Of a stretch of 64,000 nt of DNA, positions 8,910 through 18,008 are shown one piece after another. Position 1 is the stretch's first letter. Every line of letters starts with the position of its first letter. This DNA comes from Novosphingobium sp. Gsoil 351. GTDB taxonomy: Bacteria > Pseudomonadota > Alphaproteobacteria > Sphingomonadales > Sphingomonadaceae. The notes under the pieces were generated by a model. The model was given only the letters and a program-made list of their open reading frames with translations. It ran no database searches and had not been told where the DNA came from. The translations under genes were made by a program, and so were the position numbers. The DNA is taken from contig NZ_CP046120.1 in the NCBI RefSeq assembly GCF_009707465.1, positions 1,269,501 through 1,333,500 of the forward strand, given 5' to 3'.

Positions 8910-10115
8910 CTAGGCGGGAATCTCGTTGAACGGCACGCCCTTGTCGGGTCGATAATCCTGCGGAAGACCGAGTATCCGTTCGGCAATAGTGTTTAGCAGC
9001 ATTTCATCCGCCCCGCCGGCGATACGTCCGGTGGGAGCGTTGAGCCAGCTAGCCGTCCAGTCCTCCTTGACGAACGAGTGAGGGTCAAACGCAAACGCAG
9101 TGTTGCCCTGAAGGTCGATGGCAAGCTCAGAAAGTCTTTGCCTGCTGCGCACCGAAAATAACTTGTTGAGCGCCCCTTCCGGACCCGGCTCCATCCCCGC
9201 CTCCATCATTTTCATGGCCCGTGCAGTGATCGCATCAAGCCCGCGGCGCATCGCATAGTTGCGCGAGATGGCCGAGCGGACACGGCCATCCTGCAGCGCG
9301 GGCTTTCCGTTGATCTGGAGCTGGCGCGCCAGCTCAATAAACAGGTCGAGATGCGGTCCGGACCCCGCGCTGTCAGTGGCCGCGTACCGCTCGATCATCA
9401 GCGTTGCCATTGCGACGGCAAAGCCTCCGCCGACAGGGCTGATCCGCTGCGCATCGGTCAGTTTGACGTCGTCGAAGAACACCTCGTTCACGTGGCTGTC
9501 GCCGCCCGCAAGCTTAATCGGGCGAACCTGCACTCCCGGCGCTTTCATATCGACCCAGTAATAGGTGAGCCCTTTGTGTTTGAAGGCGCTGATATCGGTG
9601 CGGGCGACGATCACGCCGAAGTCGCTATACTGCGCCCAACTGGTCCACAGCTTCTGCCCGTTTAGCTTCCAGCCGTTACCGTCGGGCTCGGCCCGGGTGC
9701 GCAAGCCGGCAAGGTCAGAGCCAGCGGCGGGCTCGGAGAAAAGTTGACACCAGATTTCTTCGCCACGGAGTGCCCTTATCACCCGTTGCTTTACCCATTC
9801 ACGGTCCTGACCGAAGCGGATGAGAACCGGCACCGGCATTCCAATCGAGACGCTAAAATATCCCGTCGGCATCCGGTACCGCATTTCCTCGGTGTCGAAA
9901 GTGATCTTGTGCAGTGGGGACAGGCCCTGCCCGCCAAATTCGACCGGCCAGTTAATACCTGAGAAGCCCGCCTCGTATTTGGCCGCCATATAGCGCCGAC
10001 CGAGGGCCAGGTCGCCGCTAGGCGAGAGCTCGTGTCGCGCTTCCGAGCCGAAGGTTGCAGCGACCGAATCAAGCCACGCGATTGACCGCAAACGAAATTC
10101 TTCAACGCCACTCAT
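8910..10115 (-). CDS. Acyl-CoA dehydrogenase, larger subunit of a pair
   Basis: This 401-residue FAD enzyme introduces an alpha-beta double bond in an acyl-CoA. Visible motifs are WCQLFSEPAAGSDLAGLRTR (flavin/substrate loop), NGQKLWTSWAQYSDFGVIV, DVKLTDAQRISPVGGGF and the C-terminal GRIAGGADEMLLNTIAERIL. The start MSGVEEFRLR at 10115 overlaps the stop of the upstream dehydrogenase (ATGA), so the two are translationally coupled. Adjacent pairs of about 400 and 360 residues form alpha2-beta2 heterotetramers in actinobacterial steroid catabolism (ChsE-type), which act on bulky CoA esters. By analogy this pair would also be heteromeric. Confidence 0.85.
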   Translation of the reverse strand: MSGVEEFRLRSIAWLDSVAATFGSEARHELSPSGDLALGRRYMAAKYEAGFSGINWPVEFGGQGLSPLHKITFDTEEMRYRMPTGYFSVSIGMPVPVLIRFGQDREWVKQRVIRALRGEEIWCQLFSEPAAGSDLAGLRTRAEPDGNGWKLNGQKLWTSWAQYSDFGVIVARTDISAFKHKGLTYYWVDMKAPGVQVRPIKLAGGDSHVNEVFFDDVKLTDAQRISPVGGGFAVAMATLMIERYAATDSAGSGPHLDLFIELARQLQINGKPALQDGRVRSAISRNYAMRRGLDAITARAMKMMEAGMEPGPEGALNKLFSVRSRQRLSELAIDLQGNTAFAFDPHSFVKEDWTASWLNAPTGRIAGGADEMLLNTIAERILGLPQDYRPDKGVPFNEIPA

Positions 10116-11204
10116 GCTGCAACGCCCGTGAGTTGGTCGGCGAGAAAATCCTCCCAGTACAGCATGTTCCCCTGCTCGATAGCGAGGCTGCGCGCCCTGC
10201 GCATGTGGAGATGGAGCCCTAGCTCCCATGTAACTCCGATCCCGCCATGGATCTGGATGCAGTCGCGCGCGGCAGTGTCATACGCCTCCGTCGCCGAAAT
10301 CCGGGCACAGGCCGCAGCCTCCACGAAGTCGGATTTTCCTACGCGGGCTGCAGCATGAATTGCATTGGCCCGGGCGATCTCGATCAGGCCGTAAAGTTCG
10401 GCGATGCGATGCTTGACGGATTGAAATGCTCCGATTGGCTGGCCGAAGGCCTTCCGGTTCAGTGCATAGTCGCGCGCTGCACGCATCAGCGACTCTGCCC
10501 CACCCACTTGCTCGAACGCGGTAACTACGGCCATCCGGGCAAGCACATCGCGCGCCAGCGCAAATGCGCGTCCGCCTGTGGCGATGATCCTGATGGGGGC
10601 CTGCGCAAAAGCGAGATCGGTGTGAAGCCGCGCATTGTCGAAGCCGGCCACCGGCGTGCGTACGGCGTCACCCCCTCGACGAGGCCAAGACACGGCTCAT
10701 CCCCGGCAACGGCCCAGACCAGCACCAAGTCGGCGGCCAGCCCCCAGGGACGCCCTCTTTTGCGCCGCTCACCCTGGCTGCGGAGACTGCTGTCGTCGGT
10801 CGAATCGCGAGGGGTTGCTGGCCCTCTGCGAAAGCAATTGCAGCGATCGCGGATCCATCGGCGAGCCGGGGCAACCAGATGGATTTGCTCTCGTCGTCGT
10901 CACAACCCAGTAACGCCACTGCAGCTGCATAGCAGGACGTCAGAAACGGGGCGCCGGCAGTATCGACGCCGCATGTTTGAGCCACGAGTCCGAGCTCCAT
11001 GAGCCCCAATCCTACTCCACCTTGGGCTTCGGGAATACCGATTGCCGACCACTCCTGCTCGACAGCAGTGAGCCAGAACCCCCTGTCCCATTCCCCAGTA
11101 GTCTCGACGAGATCGAGCAGGCGCGGAAGGTCAGACCGCGACGCGAGGACCCGGGCCGATTCGGTCAAGATCGCTTGCTGCTCATCGTTTAACAAAATTG
11201 ACAC
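10112..11204 (-). pseudogene. Acyl-CoA dehydrogenase, smaller subunit; two homopolymer frameshifts
   Basis: The N-terminal frame gives NDEQQAILTESARVLASRSD and IGIPEAQGGVGLGLMELGLV. The C-terminal frame gives AFEQVGGAESLMRAARDYAL, KAFGQPIGAFQSVKHRIAEL and IHGGIGVTWELGLHLHMRRA. A third frame bridges them (AADLVLVWAVAGDEPCLGLV). Restoring one base in each of the two C runs at 10741-10745 and 10671-10675 (5 to 6) gives one 364-residue protein, normal for the family. Sequencing error is the likely cause. GTG 11204 has GGAAGGAGG upstream. It is the first gene of an operon with a candidate operator 24 bp upstream, and the partner of the dehydrogenase at 8910-10115. Confidence 0.8.
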
Positions 11205-11227
11205 TTCAAACCCTCCTTCCGGACCTT

Positions 11228-11243
11228 ACCTATATAACTAGGT
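11228..11243. promoter_or_regulatory. Candidate regulon operator, acyl-CoA dehydrogenase operon
   Basis: ACCTATATAACTAGGT has 5-bp inverted arms (ACCTA/TAGGT) around a TATA-rich centre and lies 24 bp before the start of the dehydrogenase operon. Its core TATATAACTAGGT is identical at 16745 and 42161. Confidence 0.65.
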
Positions 11244-11294
11244 AATATAAGGTCAAGGCGTGACCGCGCCGGGGGGGTGGGGTTGTTCGAGAAG

Positions 11295-12854
11295 TCATTT
11301 GGCGTGTGCCAGGCTACGAGCCCGCCGTCGCAACTCTTGCTTGAGGACTTTACCGATTGCGTTGCGGGGCAATTCGGAGACGATCTCCAGTCGCTCGGGC
11401 GCCTTGCCGGGCGCCGCGCCAACGGAGGAGAAATAGGAGCGCACCGACGCAATCGTCGGTTGCGGGCCGAAACCGGTAACGACGAAGGCGCAGACGATTT
11501 CTCCCAGACGCTCGTCGGGGGCCGCGACAACAGCGGACTCGGTGATGTTCGGATGCGTGAATAGCACGTCCTCTACCTCGCGCGAGGAGATGTTCTCGCC
11601 GCCCCGGATGATCACGTCCTTTATGCGGTCGGTAATAACGAGATAGCCTTCCGCGTCGCGGCGGCCGATATCCCCGGTGCGGAACCAACGGTCGGGTAGA
11701 AACGCCTGGGCGTCGAGGGCGGGGTCGAGGTACCCTTGGAATAGCTCCGGACCACGCGTGACCAATTCGCCTTCCTCGCCCTCGGGCAGCTGGCGCCCTG
11801 CCTCGTCGACGAAAGTGATTTCGCATCCGCAGGTCGGGCGGCCTTCGCTTCCCAGCCGCTTCGCAATTGGATCGTGCGGATTCCCCGCAGTGACCGTTGG
11901 ATGCTCGCTGGATCCATAGCTGCGGTATGGGCGCAAACCGCGAGCCTCTGCCCGCGCAATGAGGCCGGTCGGGACAGGAGCGGCCCCGACCAGACAATTG
12001 ACGAGGCTCGACAGGTCGCGACTGTCACGGTCGGCAGCATCGAGAATCCCCTGTAGATGGAAGGGGGTGAATGAAGCCGAGTTGATCGCGAAGCGTTCGA
12101 CAAGTTCGGCCGCAATCGCGGGATCCCACTGGTCGGTAAGCACAAGCTCTGTTTGCCCTGCCAGGAACCGCATTAACGTGATTGCCCCGGCAACATGGCC
12201 CGGCGGCCATGGCGAGAAAACGCGTTCGACTTCCAGCTCGCGACGCTCCCAATTCGTCGCCACGATCTCGGCCAGCAAGGAGCGATGCGAATGGCGCACC
12301 CCCTTGGGATCGGCCGTGGTGCCGGAGGTGTAGACCAGCATCGCCATGGTCTCGGGATCGACTGTCATTTTAGGAACCGGTTCGCAGGGCTGCTCAAACA
12401 CACTCCAGGACAAAGCTTCAGATGGAGCTTCCCCGATTACGATATGGTGCTGGAGCGTTGGCAAGGATCCGCAATCCGCCAGGATGCGCACGAAGTCTGC
12501 TTTTCGGAAGCGGTCGGGGGTGATGAGAACTTTTGCCTTGGACTGGCGCAGGATGAAGCCGAGTTCCTTCGCACGGTAGGTCGACACCACGGGAAGCAGA
12601 ATAGCACCGCAGCGCGCAATCGCGACGGCTGCAACAAGCCATTCCGACCAGGCTGGCAGCTGCACCGCGACAATGTCTCCAGGCTCCACACCCAGGCGGT
12701 GGAGCGCCGATCCCACTAATTCCCCCCGCCGATAAATCTCTCCTAGTGAGAGATCTGCAGGACGGACTTTTGAAACGACCACAAGACGCCGGTCGGGGCT
12801 GGAGGCAGCGGCCCGCTGGTAAAGCTTATCCAGCGTTGATGCTCCGGCGGTCAT
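11295..12854 (-). CDS. Acyl-CoA synthetase (AMP-binding, class I adenylate-forming)
   Basis: This 519-residue ligase forms an acyl-CoA from a carboxylic acid, ATP and CoA. It shows the P-loop YTSGTTADPKGVRHSHRSLL, the A5-like YRSYGSSEHPTV, the hinge region RTGDIGRRDAEGYLVITDRI, the CoA-binding motif GGENISSREVEDVLFTHP and the catalytic Lys in RNAIGKVLKQEL near the C-terminus. It is the last gene of the operon thiolase-DUF35-CoA-transferase-ligase; its ATG overlaps the preceding stop (TGATG, 12852-12856). The substrate is probably a cyclic or branched aliphatic acid, judging from the neighbours. Confidence 0.88.
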   Translation of the reverse strand: MTAGASTLDKLYQRAAASSPDRRLVVVSKVRPADLSLGEIYRRGELVGSALHRLGVEPGDIVAVQLPAWSEWLVAAVAIARCGAILLPVVSTYRAKELGFILRQSKAKVLITPDRFRKADFVRILADCGSLPTLQHHIVIGEAPSEALSWSVFEQPCEPVPKMTVDPETMAMLVYTSGTTADPKGVRHSHRSLLAEIVATNWERRELEVERVFSPWPPGHVAGAITLMRFLAGQTELVLTDQWDPAIAAELVERFAINSASFTPFHLQGILDAADRDSRDLSSLVNCLVGAAPVPTGLIARAEARGLRPYRSYGSSEHPTVTAGNPHDPIAKRLGSEGRPTCGCEITFVDEAGRQLPEGEEGELVTRGPELFQGYLDPALDAQAFLPDRWFRTGDIGRRDAEGYLVITDRIKDVIIRGGENISSREVEDVLFTHPNITESAVVAAPDERLGEIVCAFVVTGFGPQPTIASVRSYFSSVGAAPGKAPERLEIVSELPRNAIGKVLKQELRRRARSLAHAK

Positions 12855-15064
12855 CAGGCGATGATCTTGGCTTCTCGGTACGCCGCGATTTCGACGTCAG
12901 AATAGCCGATCTCTCGCATGATTTCGTTTGTGTGTTCGCCGATCGCAGGACAAGCGCGGCGGAAGGCGACCGCCAGGTCGCCAAAGTTCCAGAATGCGCC
13001 TGGCTGTTCGACAATCCCGTAGAGCGGCTGCTTGAGTTTCGAGACGAGATTCAAGGTATGATTCGCTGGATCGTCGAAGAAGCGGTTCATCGCATCACGA
13101 AATTTTACCATGTCGCAAGGCACCCCAGCCCACTCCAACTCCGCGAGTAGTTCAGGTGCCGCTTTCGCACGGGCCTTTGTTGCGAAGTCATCTTCGTCCG
13201 AACCAAGGACCGAACGCATACCGGCCCGTTGCTTTTCATTCACCGCCGCTACGGCAATCCATTTGCCCGCATCGCATTCGAAAATGCGGTGGTAGGGCGA
13301 GAAGCCGGTTTGGTCGGCCGTCAAGTGATAGGTCTCGCTAAGCGCACCGTCGGTGCCGATCAGGCGTTCACCTTGGGTGAATGCAGCCACCCCAAGTAGT
13401 GACGTCTGGGTAGCATACGCCCTGCCTTCAGAACGGCTAGCGTACAGCGAAGCCATCATTGCGACCAGCGCGCTTTGCGCGGTGCAGACATCCATCGTCC
13501 CGGGGCGGTTAAACACTGGCGGGTTGCCCTTGCCTGCATTCTCAAACTCCCAACCGGCAATGGCGTTAAAAATTGAGTCATAGCCCGGCCAGTTTCCGCG
13601 CTCCCCCATTTGGCCATAGGCACTAGAATAATTGAATGAGACGGCCGGATTGATACGTCTGATGTTGTCTTCGGTCAGGCCGAGCTTGGCCGCGCCCTTG
13701 AAGCGCATATTGTGGTGGACGACCTCGGCCCACCGGATGAGCCGCTCAAGGATGGGCTGCGCTTCTGGCTTGGTCAGGTCGAGCGCCAAGCTTCGCTTCG
13801 ATCGGGCCGCAGCCTGATAATAGCGATGCATAAAGCGAATCCGGTCGCCCGTCAGCGCCTCCACCTTGATGACATTCGCGCCCATGTCGCCCATCATCGA
13901 CGTTCCCATCGGGCCTGCCAGGAACATGCCTAGGTCAAGAATGCGTGCACCTTCGAGGACCTCGACGGGTCGCTCACTACCTGGCGCGACCTTTAACGGA
14001 TCTAATAGCCAATCGACATCACCTCCTTCGCCCAACGTCGGCGCGCGGGGAGCGGGAAGGATCGCGCCATCGACGTGGATGGGAACGTTAGGCTGAATCG
14101 TGGCGCCCAGCTCAGCATCATCGACCTCCACGGCATAACCATTTACGTGGGCTTCAGGATGACGCAGGACTTCGCCCATCGGATAAGCCGGCTCAGCGGC
14201 AATATCGGCGGCCCTTAAATCGGCGAGCCACGATTCTAGCGGACGACGACGGAAAGCCTCCACCAATCCTTCACTCGAGTCGATCTCGAATCCTTCGGCG
14301 AGCACTTCCCACATCGTTGGCAGCGAACCGAAATCAAACTGCTGCGACGGGTCCATGATTTGCAACCAGTCACCGCCGGCACACTGGTAAAGCTGGTTAC
14401 GCATCGGCCGCGCGGCCAACGGGTAGGGCTGTGGATTGGGCATCGGCCCCGCGGAATTCCGCGCCCATACCAGCGGCAGCGTTGCGAGGAAGCCTTGACA
14501 GATCGAGGTATGCGTCGGGCCTCCGCGGCCGGTTGCAAGCCGCAGTACCAAACGCGCGAGAATTCCTGCAGCGGCCAAATGTGCCGCCGACCACCCGCCT
14601 TGGCGGTAGCGGTAGACGATTGGGCCAGAACGATGGCCGTCGTTCTCGTATAAAACTCCGAGCCGAGCTGCGACCAGCAACTCATCGGCGGAGCGTTCCA
14701 CATCAACGTGGCCGGGAGGGGAACCAGTGATCGCGCATGTGACAAGTCGCGGAAATCGTCTCGCCAGGCTAGAGTCGTCAAGCTGGCGCGCCGCTGCCCG
14801 CCTGGGCGTGAACTGATGTAGCAACACGTCGGCAGCGGCAAGTCTCCGATCAAGCTCGGTGCGACTTTCTGCGGCGTCGAGATTAAGTACGATGCTGCGC
14901 TTACCGCGATTCCAGTTCGCAAACGGTGCCGTTCCCCGCGCTGGGTCACCCCCAGCGCGCTCTACTTTCAGAACTTCGGCGCCCAAGGCGCTCAGCAATA
15001 GTCCGGCGACGTGAACGGCCATACCTTCACCGATCTCGACGATGCGCAAACCCCGCAGCATCAA
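12854..15064 (-). CDS. Tandem CaiB/BaiF class III CoA-transferase (two fused domains)
   Basis: This 736-residue protein holds two CoA-transferase modules in series. The first (about 1-350) starts LRGLRIVEIGEGMAVHVAG and includes LGAEVLKVERAGGDPARGTA and a small domain with CAGGDWLQIMDPSQQFDFG. The second (about 370-736) starts GARILDLGMFLAGPMGTSMM and includes GANVIKVEALTGDRIR, the catalytic-Asp region GYDSIFNAIAGWEFENAG, and a small domain with ECDAGKWIAVAAVNEKQRAG. In the first module the catalytic Asp may be the one in ERSADELLVAARLGVLYEND. Class III enzymes work as interlocked dimers, so the fusion probably forms one dimer-like unit, perhaps with only one active half. It is encoded between DUF35/thiolase and an acyl-CoA ligase. 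Confidence 0.85.
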   Translation of the reverse strand: MMLRGLRIVEIGEGMAVHVAGLLLSALGAEVLKVERAGGDPARGTAPFANWNRGKRSIVLNLDAAESRTELDRRLAAADVLLHQFTPRRAAARQLDDSSLARRFPRLVTCAITGSPPGHVDVERSADELLVAARLGVLYENDGHRSGPIVYRYRQGGWSAAHLAAAGILARLVLRLATGRGGPTHTSICQGFLATLPLVWARNSAGPMPNPQPYPLAARPMRNQLYQCAGGDWLQIMDPSQQFDFGSLPTMWEVLAEGFEIDSSEGLVEAFRRRPLESWLADLRAADIAAEPAYPMGEVLRHPEAHVNGYAVEVDDAELGATIQPNVPIHVDGAILPAPRAPTLGEGGDVDWLLDPLKVAPGSERPVEVLEGARILDLGMFLAGPMGTSMMGDMGANVIKVEALTGDRIRFMHRYYQAAARSKRSLALDLTKPEAQPILERLIRWAEVVHHNMRFKGAAKLGLTEDNIRRINPAVSFNYSSAYGQMGERGNWPGYDSIFNAIAGWEFENAGKGNPPVFNRPGTMDVCTAQSALVAMMASLYASRSEGRAYATQTSLLGVAAFTQGERLIGTDGALSETYHLTADQTGFSPYHRIFECDAGKWIAVAAVNEKQRAGMRSVLGSDEDDFATKARAKAAPELLAELEWAGVPCDMVKFRDAMNRFFDDPANHTLNLVSKLKQPLYGIVEQPGAFWNFGDLAVAFRRACPAIGEHTNEIMREIGYSDVEIAAYREAKIIA

Positions 15065-15505
15065 TTAGACCTTGCGGAAGTTGGGCAGCACCCAGCCGTC
15101 ATTGATCGGCGTCCACTCGACCGCGACATTCATGCCAATATGTACGTCCTCCGCCGCGCAACCGGTAACGTTGGCGTTCAACCGCGCTCCCGGCGCGCCA
15201 TGGAGATCGACCACGATTGGAACGTAGATGTAGTCCTCGCCATCTTTTGGGTTCTTGTTGCAGATCGCAAAGCTGAAAACGGTCGCTGTGCCGGGTAGTG
15301 TCGGCCATTCCTTCTCGCGGCTGAGGCATTCGGGGCAGAAAGCGGTCGGCGGCATACGGAACGCTCCGCACGCCGCGCACTGACACGCGGTCAGGCGACC
15401 GTCCTTGGCGGCCTCCCAAAAGGGTTCGGTGTCGGGATTAGTGGTTATTGCAATCTGCTCGCCCGGGAGCAGGCGCGCAGGGCCATATATGACGTCAGCC
15501 ATCAT
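15065..15505 (-). CDS. DUF35 Zn-ribbon/OB-fold protein, thiolase partner
   Basis: This 146-residue protein has a rubredoxin-like zinc ribbon (CQCAACGAFRMPPTAFCPEC, two Cys pairs at about residues 42-63), then an OB-fold with GTATVFSFAICNKNP and YVPIVVDLHGAPGARLNANV. DUF35 proteins bind thiolase-like enzymes; in steroid catabolism the DUF35 domain of ChsH2 docks with the Ltp2 aldolase. Here the thiolase gene lies directly upstream and overlaps by four bases (ATGA, 15502-15505), so a stable complex of the two is the natural reading. Confidence 0.88.
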   Translation of the reverse strand: MMADVIYGPARLLPGEQIAITTNPDTEPFWEAAKDGRLTACQCAACGAFRMPPTAFCPECLSREKEWPTLPGTATVFSFAICNKNPKDGEDYIYVPIVVDLHGAPGARLNANVTGCAAEDVHIGMNVAVEWTPINDGWVLPNFRKV

Positions 15506-16719
15506 GCGCTCCTCAGGATAAGGCTTGATACCGGAAGCGACGCTGGACCGCCGGAGACCAGTGCAAAATCAGCATCTTTGACCTGGTTGATCGCGGTGCC
15601 CCGGACCTGCTCGACCCCCTCGACGATGTGGGTCATTCCGATGATGTAGGCTTCGTTTAGGTTGCCGCCGTGGGTGTTCACCGGTGTGCCACCGTTGACG
15701 CCTTTGCCGGTTGCGGGATCGTAGCGCAGCTTACCCGCGAGAACGTAGTCATTGCCTTCGCCTTTCGCGCAGAACCCGTAATCCTCGAGCTGCAACAGCA
15801 CCATCGGGCTGAAGTGATCGTAGATCAGCGCAACGTCGATGTCCCTGGCGGTCAGCCCCGATTGCGCCCAGACCCGATCGGCGGTGAACTTGTGGCCCGA
15901 ACTGGCGAAATGCGGATCGGGCATTCCCATCCAGGCAAATGCCCGGCCCCATTCGCGCTGGCCGCCATGGGCGCAGGCGTGGACCACTGCCGGCTTGTGG
16001 CGGCAATCCTTGGCACGGTCCATCGTGGTGGTGATCACCGCCACCGCGCCATCTGTTTCAAGGCAGAAGTCGAGCCGCCGCAGCGGATCGGCGAGCATGA
16101 CCGAAGCGTCGTATTCTTCCTTGGACAGCGGGGCTTTGCGCACCGCCTTGGGCCGGTTGTGGGTGTTGGCGCGGGTAGCCATCACAACTTCGCCGAACGC
16201 ATCCTGGGTGGTTCCGTAAAGGTGCATGTGACGCCGCGCGAGCACGCTCATAAGGTGGCCCGGACCGACCAGTCCCGAAGGCTGGAGGAAACTGTTTTCA
16301 GGATTCGGCGCCGCCGAGCCGAAAACCACGCCAAGCCGGTGCTGGGGCAACTGCTGGAGCGCCATTACGGTGACCGCATACTTGCAATCCTCGTTGACGA
16401 GCCCCGCGGTCGCCAGACCGATCGCGCCTGGGCAGCCACCGCCGCCGCTGGTCAGCGTCGCGGAGAACGAGACATGGGGCATGCCTAACGTCTCCATCAG
16501 CGAGGCGGTGTCGAACTTGTCCAGATAGCCCGCGCCCGCAGTCGAATAGTAGGAGAACCCATCGATGTCCTTGACGGTGATCCCGGCGTCAGCGCAGGCG
16601 TTGATGATCGCCTCGCCGGCCATGTCATTGATCGTGCGCGGCCAACTCTTGCCCCGTACGTAGTAGTCCGTCGCGCCCACGCCCACGATCGCACATTTGT
16701 CCTGGTTCGACCAAGCCAC
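15502..16719 (-). CDS. SCP2-type thiolase / lipid-transfer protein (possible aldolase)
   Basis: This 405-residue thiolase-fold protein shows CAIVGVGATDYYVRGKSW at the N-terminus, GGGGCPGAIGLATAGLVNED around the nucleophile position, DVALIYDHFSPMVLLQLEDY and GGTPVNTHGGNLNEAYIIGM with the conserved His. The C-terminal Cys-containing motif of classical thiolases is not evident. That is the situation in SCP2-like proteins, including the steroid-22-oyl-CoA aldolase Ltp2. It may therefore cleave carbon-carbon bonds by thiolysis or retro-aldol. GTG 16719 has AGAGGAG upstream. It is the first gene of the operon 16719 to 11295, with a candidate operator 23 bp before the start. Confidence 0.82.
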   Translation of the reverse strand: MAWSNQDKCAIVGVGATDYYVRGKSWPRTINDMAGEAIINACADAGITVKDIDGFSYYSTAGAGYLDKFDTASLMETLGMPHVSFSATLTSGGGGCPGAIGLATAGLVNEDCKYAVTVMALQQLPQHRLGVVFGSAAPNPENSFLQPSGLVGPGHLMSVLARRHMHLYGTTQDAFGEVVMATRANTHNRPKAVRKAPLSKEEYDASVMLADPLRRLDFCLETDGAVAVITTTMDRAKDCRHKPAVVHACAHGGQREWGRAFAWMGMPDPHFASSGHKFTADRVWAQSGLTARDIDVALIYDHFSPMVLLQLEDYGFCAKGEGNDYVLAGKLRYDPATGKGVNGGTPVNTHGGNLNEAYIIGMTHIVEGVEQVRGTAINQVKDADFALVSGGPASLPVSSLILRSA

Positions 16720-16741
16720 TCGGCACTCCTCTGCTGCCCAT

Positions 16742-16757
16742 ACATATATAACTAGGT
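16742..16757. promoter_or_regulatory. Candidate regulon operator, thiolase operon
   Basis: ACATATATAACTAGGT precedes the thiolase GTG by 22 bp. Read towards the gene it is ACCTAGTTATATATGT, preceded 18 bp upstream of TATATA by TTGCCA, a possible -35 box. The core is identical to those at 11231 and 42161. Confidence 0.65.
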
Positions 16758-16788
16758 GTTACATCCCTTGGCAAGAGGAGTGTCGTAC

Positions 16789-18008
16789 CTAAGCGAAATG
16801 CAACCGCCGATATTTCCCGCGAAAATAAAGCAACGGATCGCGCCGCGGCTCAAAATGAGCGCACGTGACCTCGCCGACGAGGATGAAGTGGTCGCCCGCC
16901 TCGTGAACGGCGGCGCGACGGCACTCAAACGAGCTCAGTGAGCCCGAGAGCACCGGCACTCCTGACTCACCGTGGCTCCAGTCGGTCCCGGCAAATCGGT
17001 CCTGGCCTTTGCCAGCAAACAGGTTGGAGACCGGTTGCTGCCCGATTTGGAGAACGTTGACCGCGAAGGACTCGACCTCACGAAGTGCCTGAGCACTGCC
17101 CGCGCCGTTGGCTATGCACACCAGCAGAAGCGGCGGATCCAGTGAGACCGATGTGAAACTGTTGGCAGTAAGTCCGATTGGCGCGCCGTCGGCTCCATGC
17201 GCGGTAACGACCGTCACTCCGGTGGCAAAGCAACCGAGCGCATCGCGCAAGGTCCGCGCATCCGAACCGGCCCGGAACTCGATCTCGTCCCTGGGTTGCT
17301 TGCGTTCGAGGAAGGCGAGCAGTATCGCATTGAAGGCCTCGGTACGGTCGCCCACCACGAGATGACCCGCATCCTCAACGTCGAGCCGCTCCGCATCAGG
17401 CAGTTGCGCAACGAAGGCGTCGGCGTCCTCGCTGCGGTCGAGCCGCGCCATGCCGCCGCGGACGAATAATGTCGTCACATTCAGCTTTGGAGCGACTTCG
17501 AGAAGGCGATCGGCCACGAGGTTGAGAGGGAAGCCGGCAACCGCTCGAGAATCCCACTTGGGATCGGCTTGATCTGCCAGATCTTGCAGGCGCGCGCGGA
17601 GCCGTTCCGAGGCCTCGGGATCGCTGCGGGCGGGCATGTCCACAAGGACCAGCGCCGCCGCCAGCAGCGCAGCGTCGCCCTCGAGCGCGACCGCCGCGAT
17701 CCACGCGCCCAGCGAGGCCGCGACAACCACGGGTCGCCCCCGAGCTGGGCTAGCACGGCGCGAAGATCCGCCGCGTGGGCGCTCAGGTCGTAGCGGCCGT
17801 CGGCGGGCCATTCGCTTCCCCCGTGCCCCCGTAAGTCGAGCAATATTGCTCGCCGTCCCGCATCCACCAACGCGCTGGCAATGTCGCTCCAGACTGCTCG
17901 AGTTTGTCCAGCGCCGTGGACAAGCAAGACCCCGGGATCGCGGGCATCACCTAGGATTTCAGCCTCGAGGCTGACCCCGGCAAACCCCGTAAATTGCACA
18001 ATGGTCAT
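16789..18008 (-). pseudogene. Alpha/beta hydrolase fused to flavin reductase; one homopolymer frameshift
   Basis: The N-terminal part is an alpha/beta hydrolase: DPGVLLVHGAGQTRAVWSDI with the oxyanion loop, AILLDLRGHGGSEWPADGRY, the nucleophile elbow VVVAASLGAWIAAVALEG, and a late His in VEDAGHLVVGDRTEAF. The C-terminal 165 residues are a flavin reductase domain: LRDALGCFATGVTVVTAHGA, IGLTANSFTSVSLDPPLLLV and HFILVGEVTCAHFEPRRDPL. The two parts lie in different frames; one extra base in the C run 17737-17741 joins them (LAQLGGRPVVVAASLG) into 406 residues. The fusion would couple reduced-flavin supply with hydrolysis. Its ATG overlaps the stop of the GntR gene (18005-18008), so this operon is coupled to its regulator. 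Confidence 0.75.
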
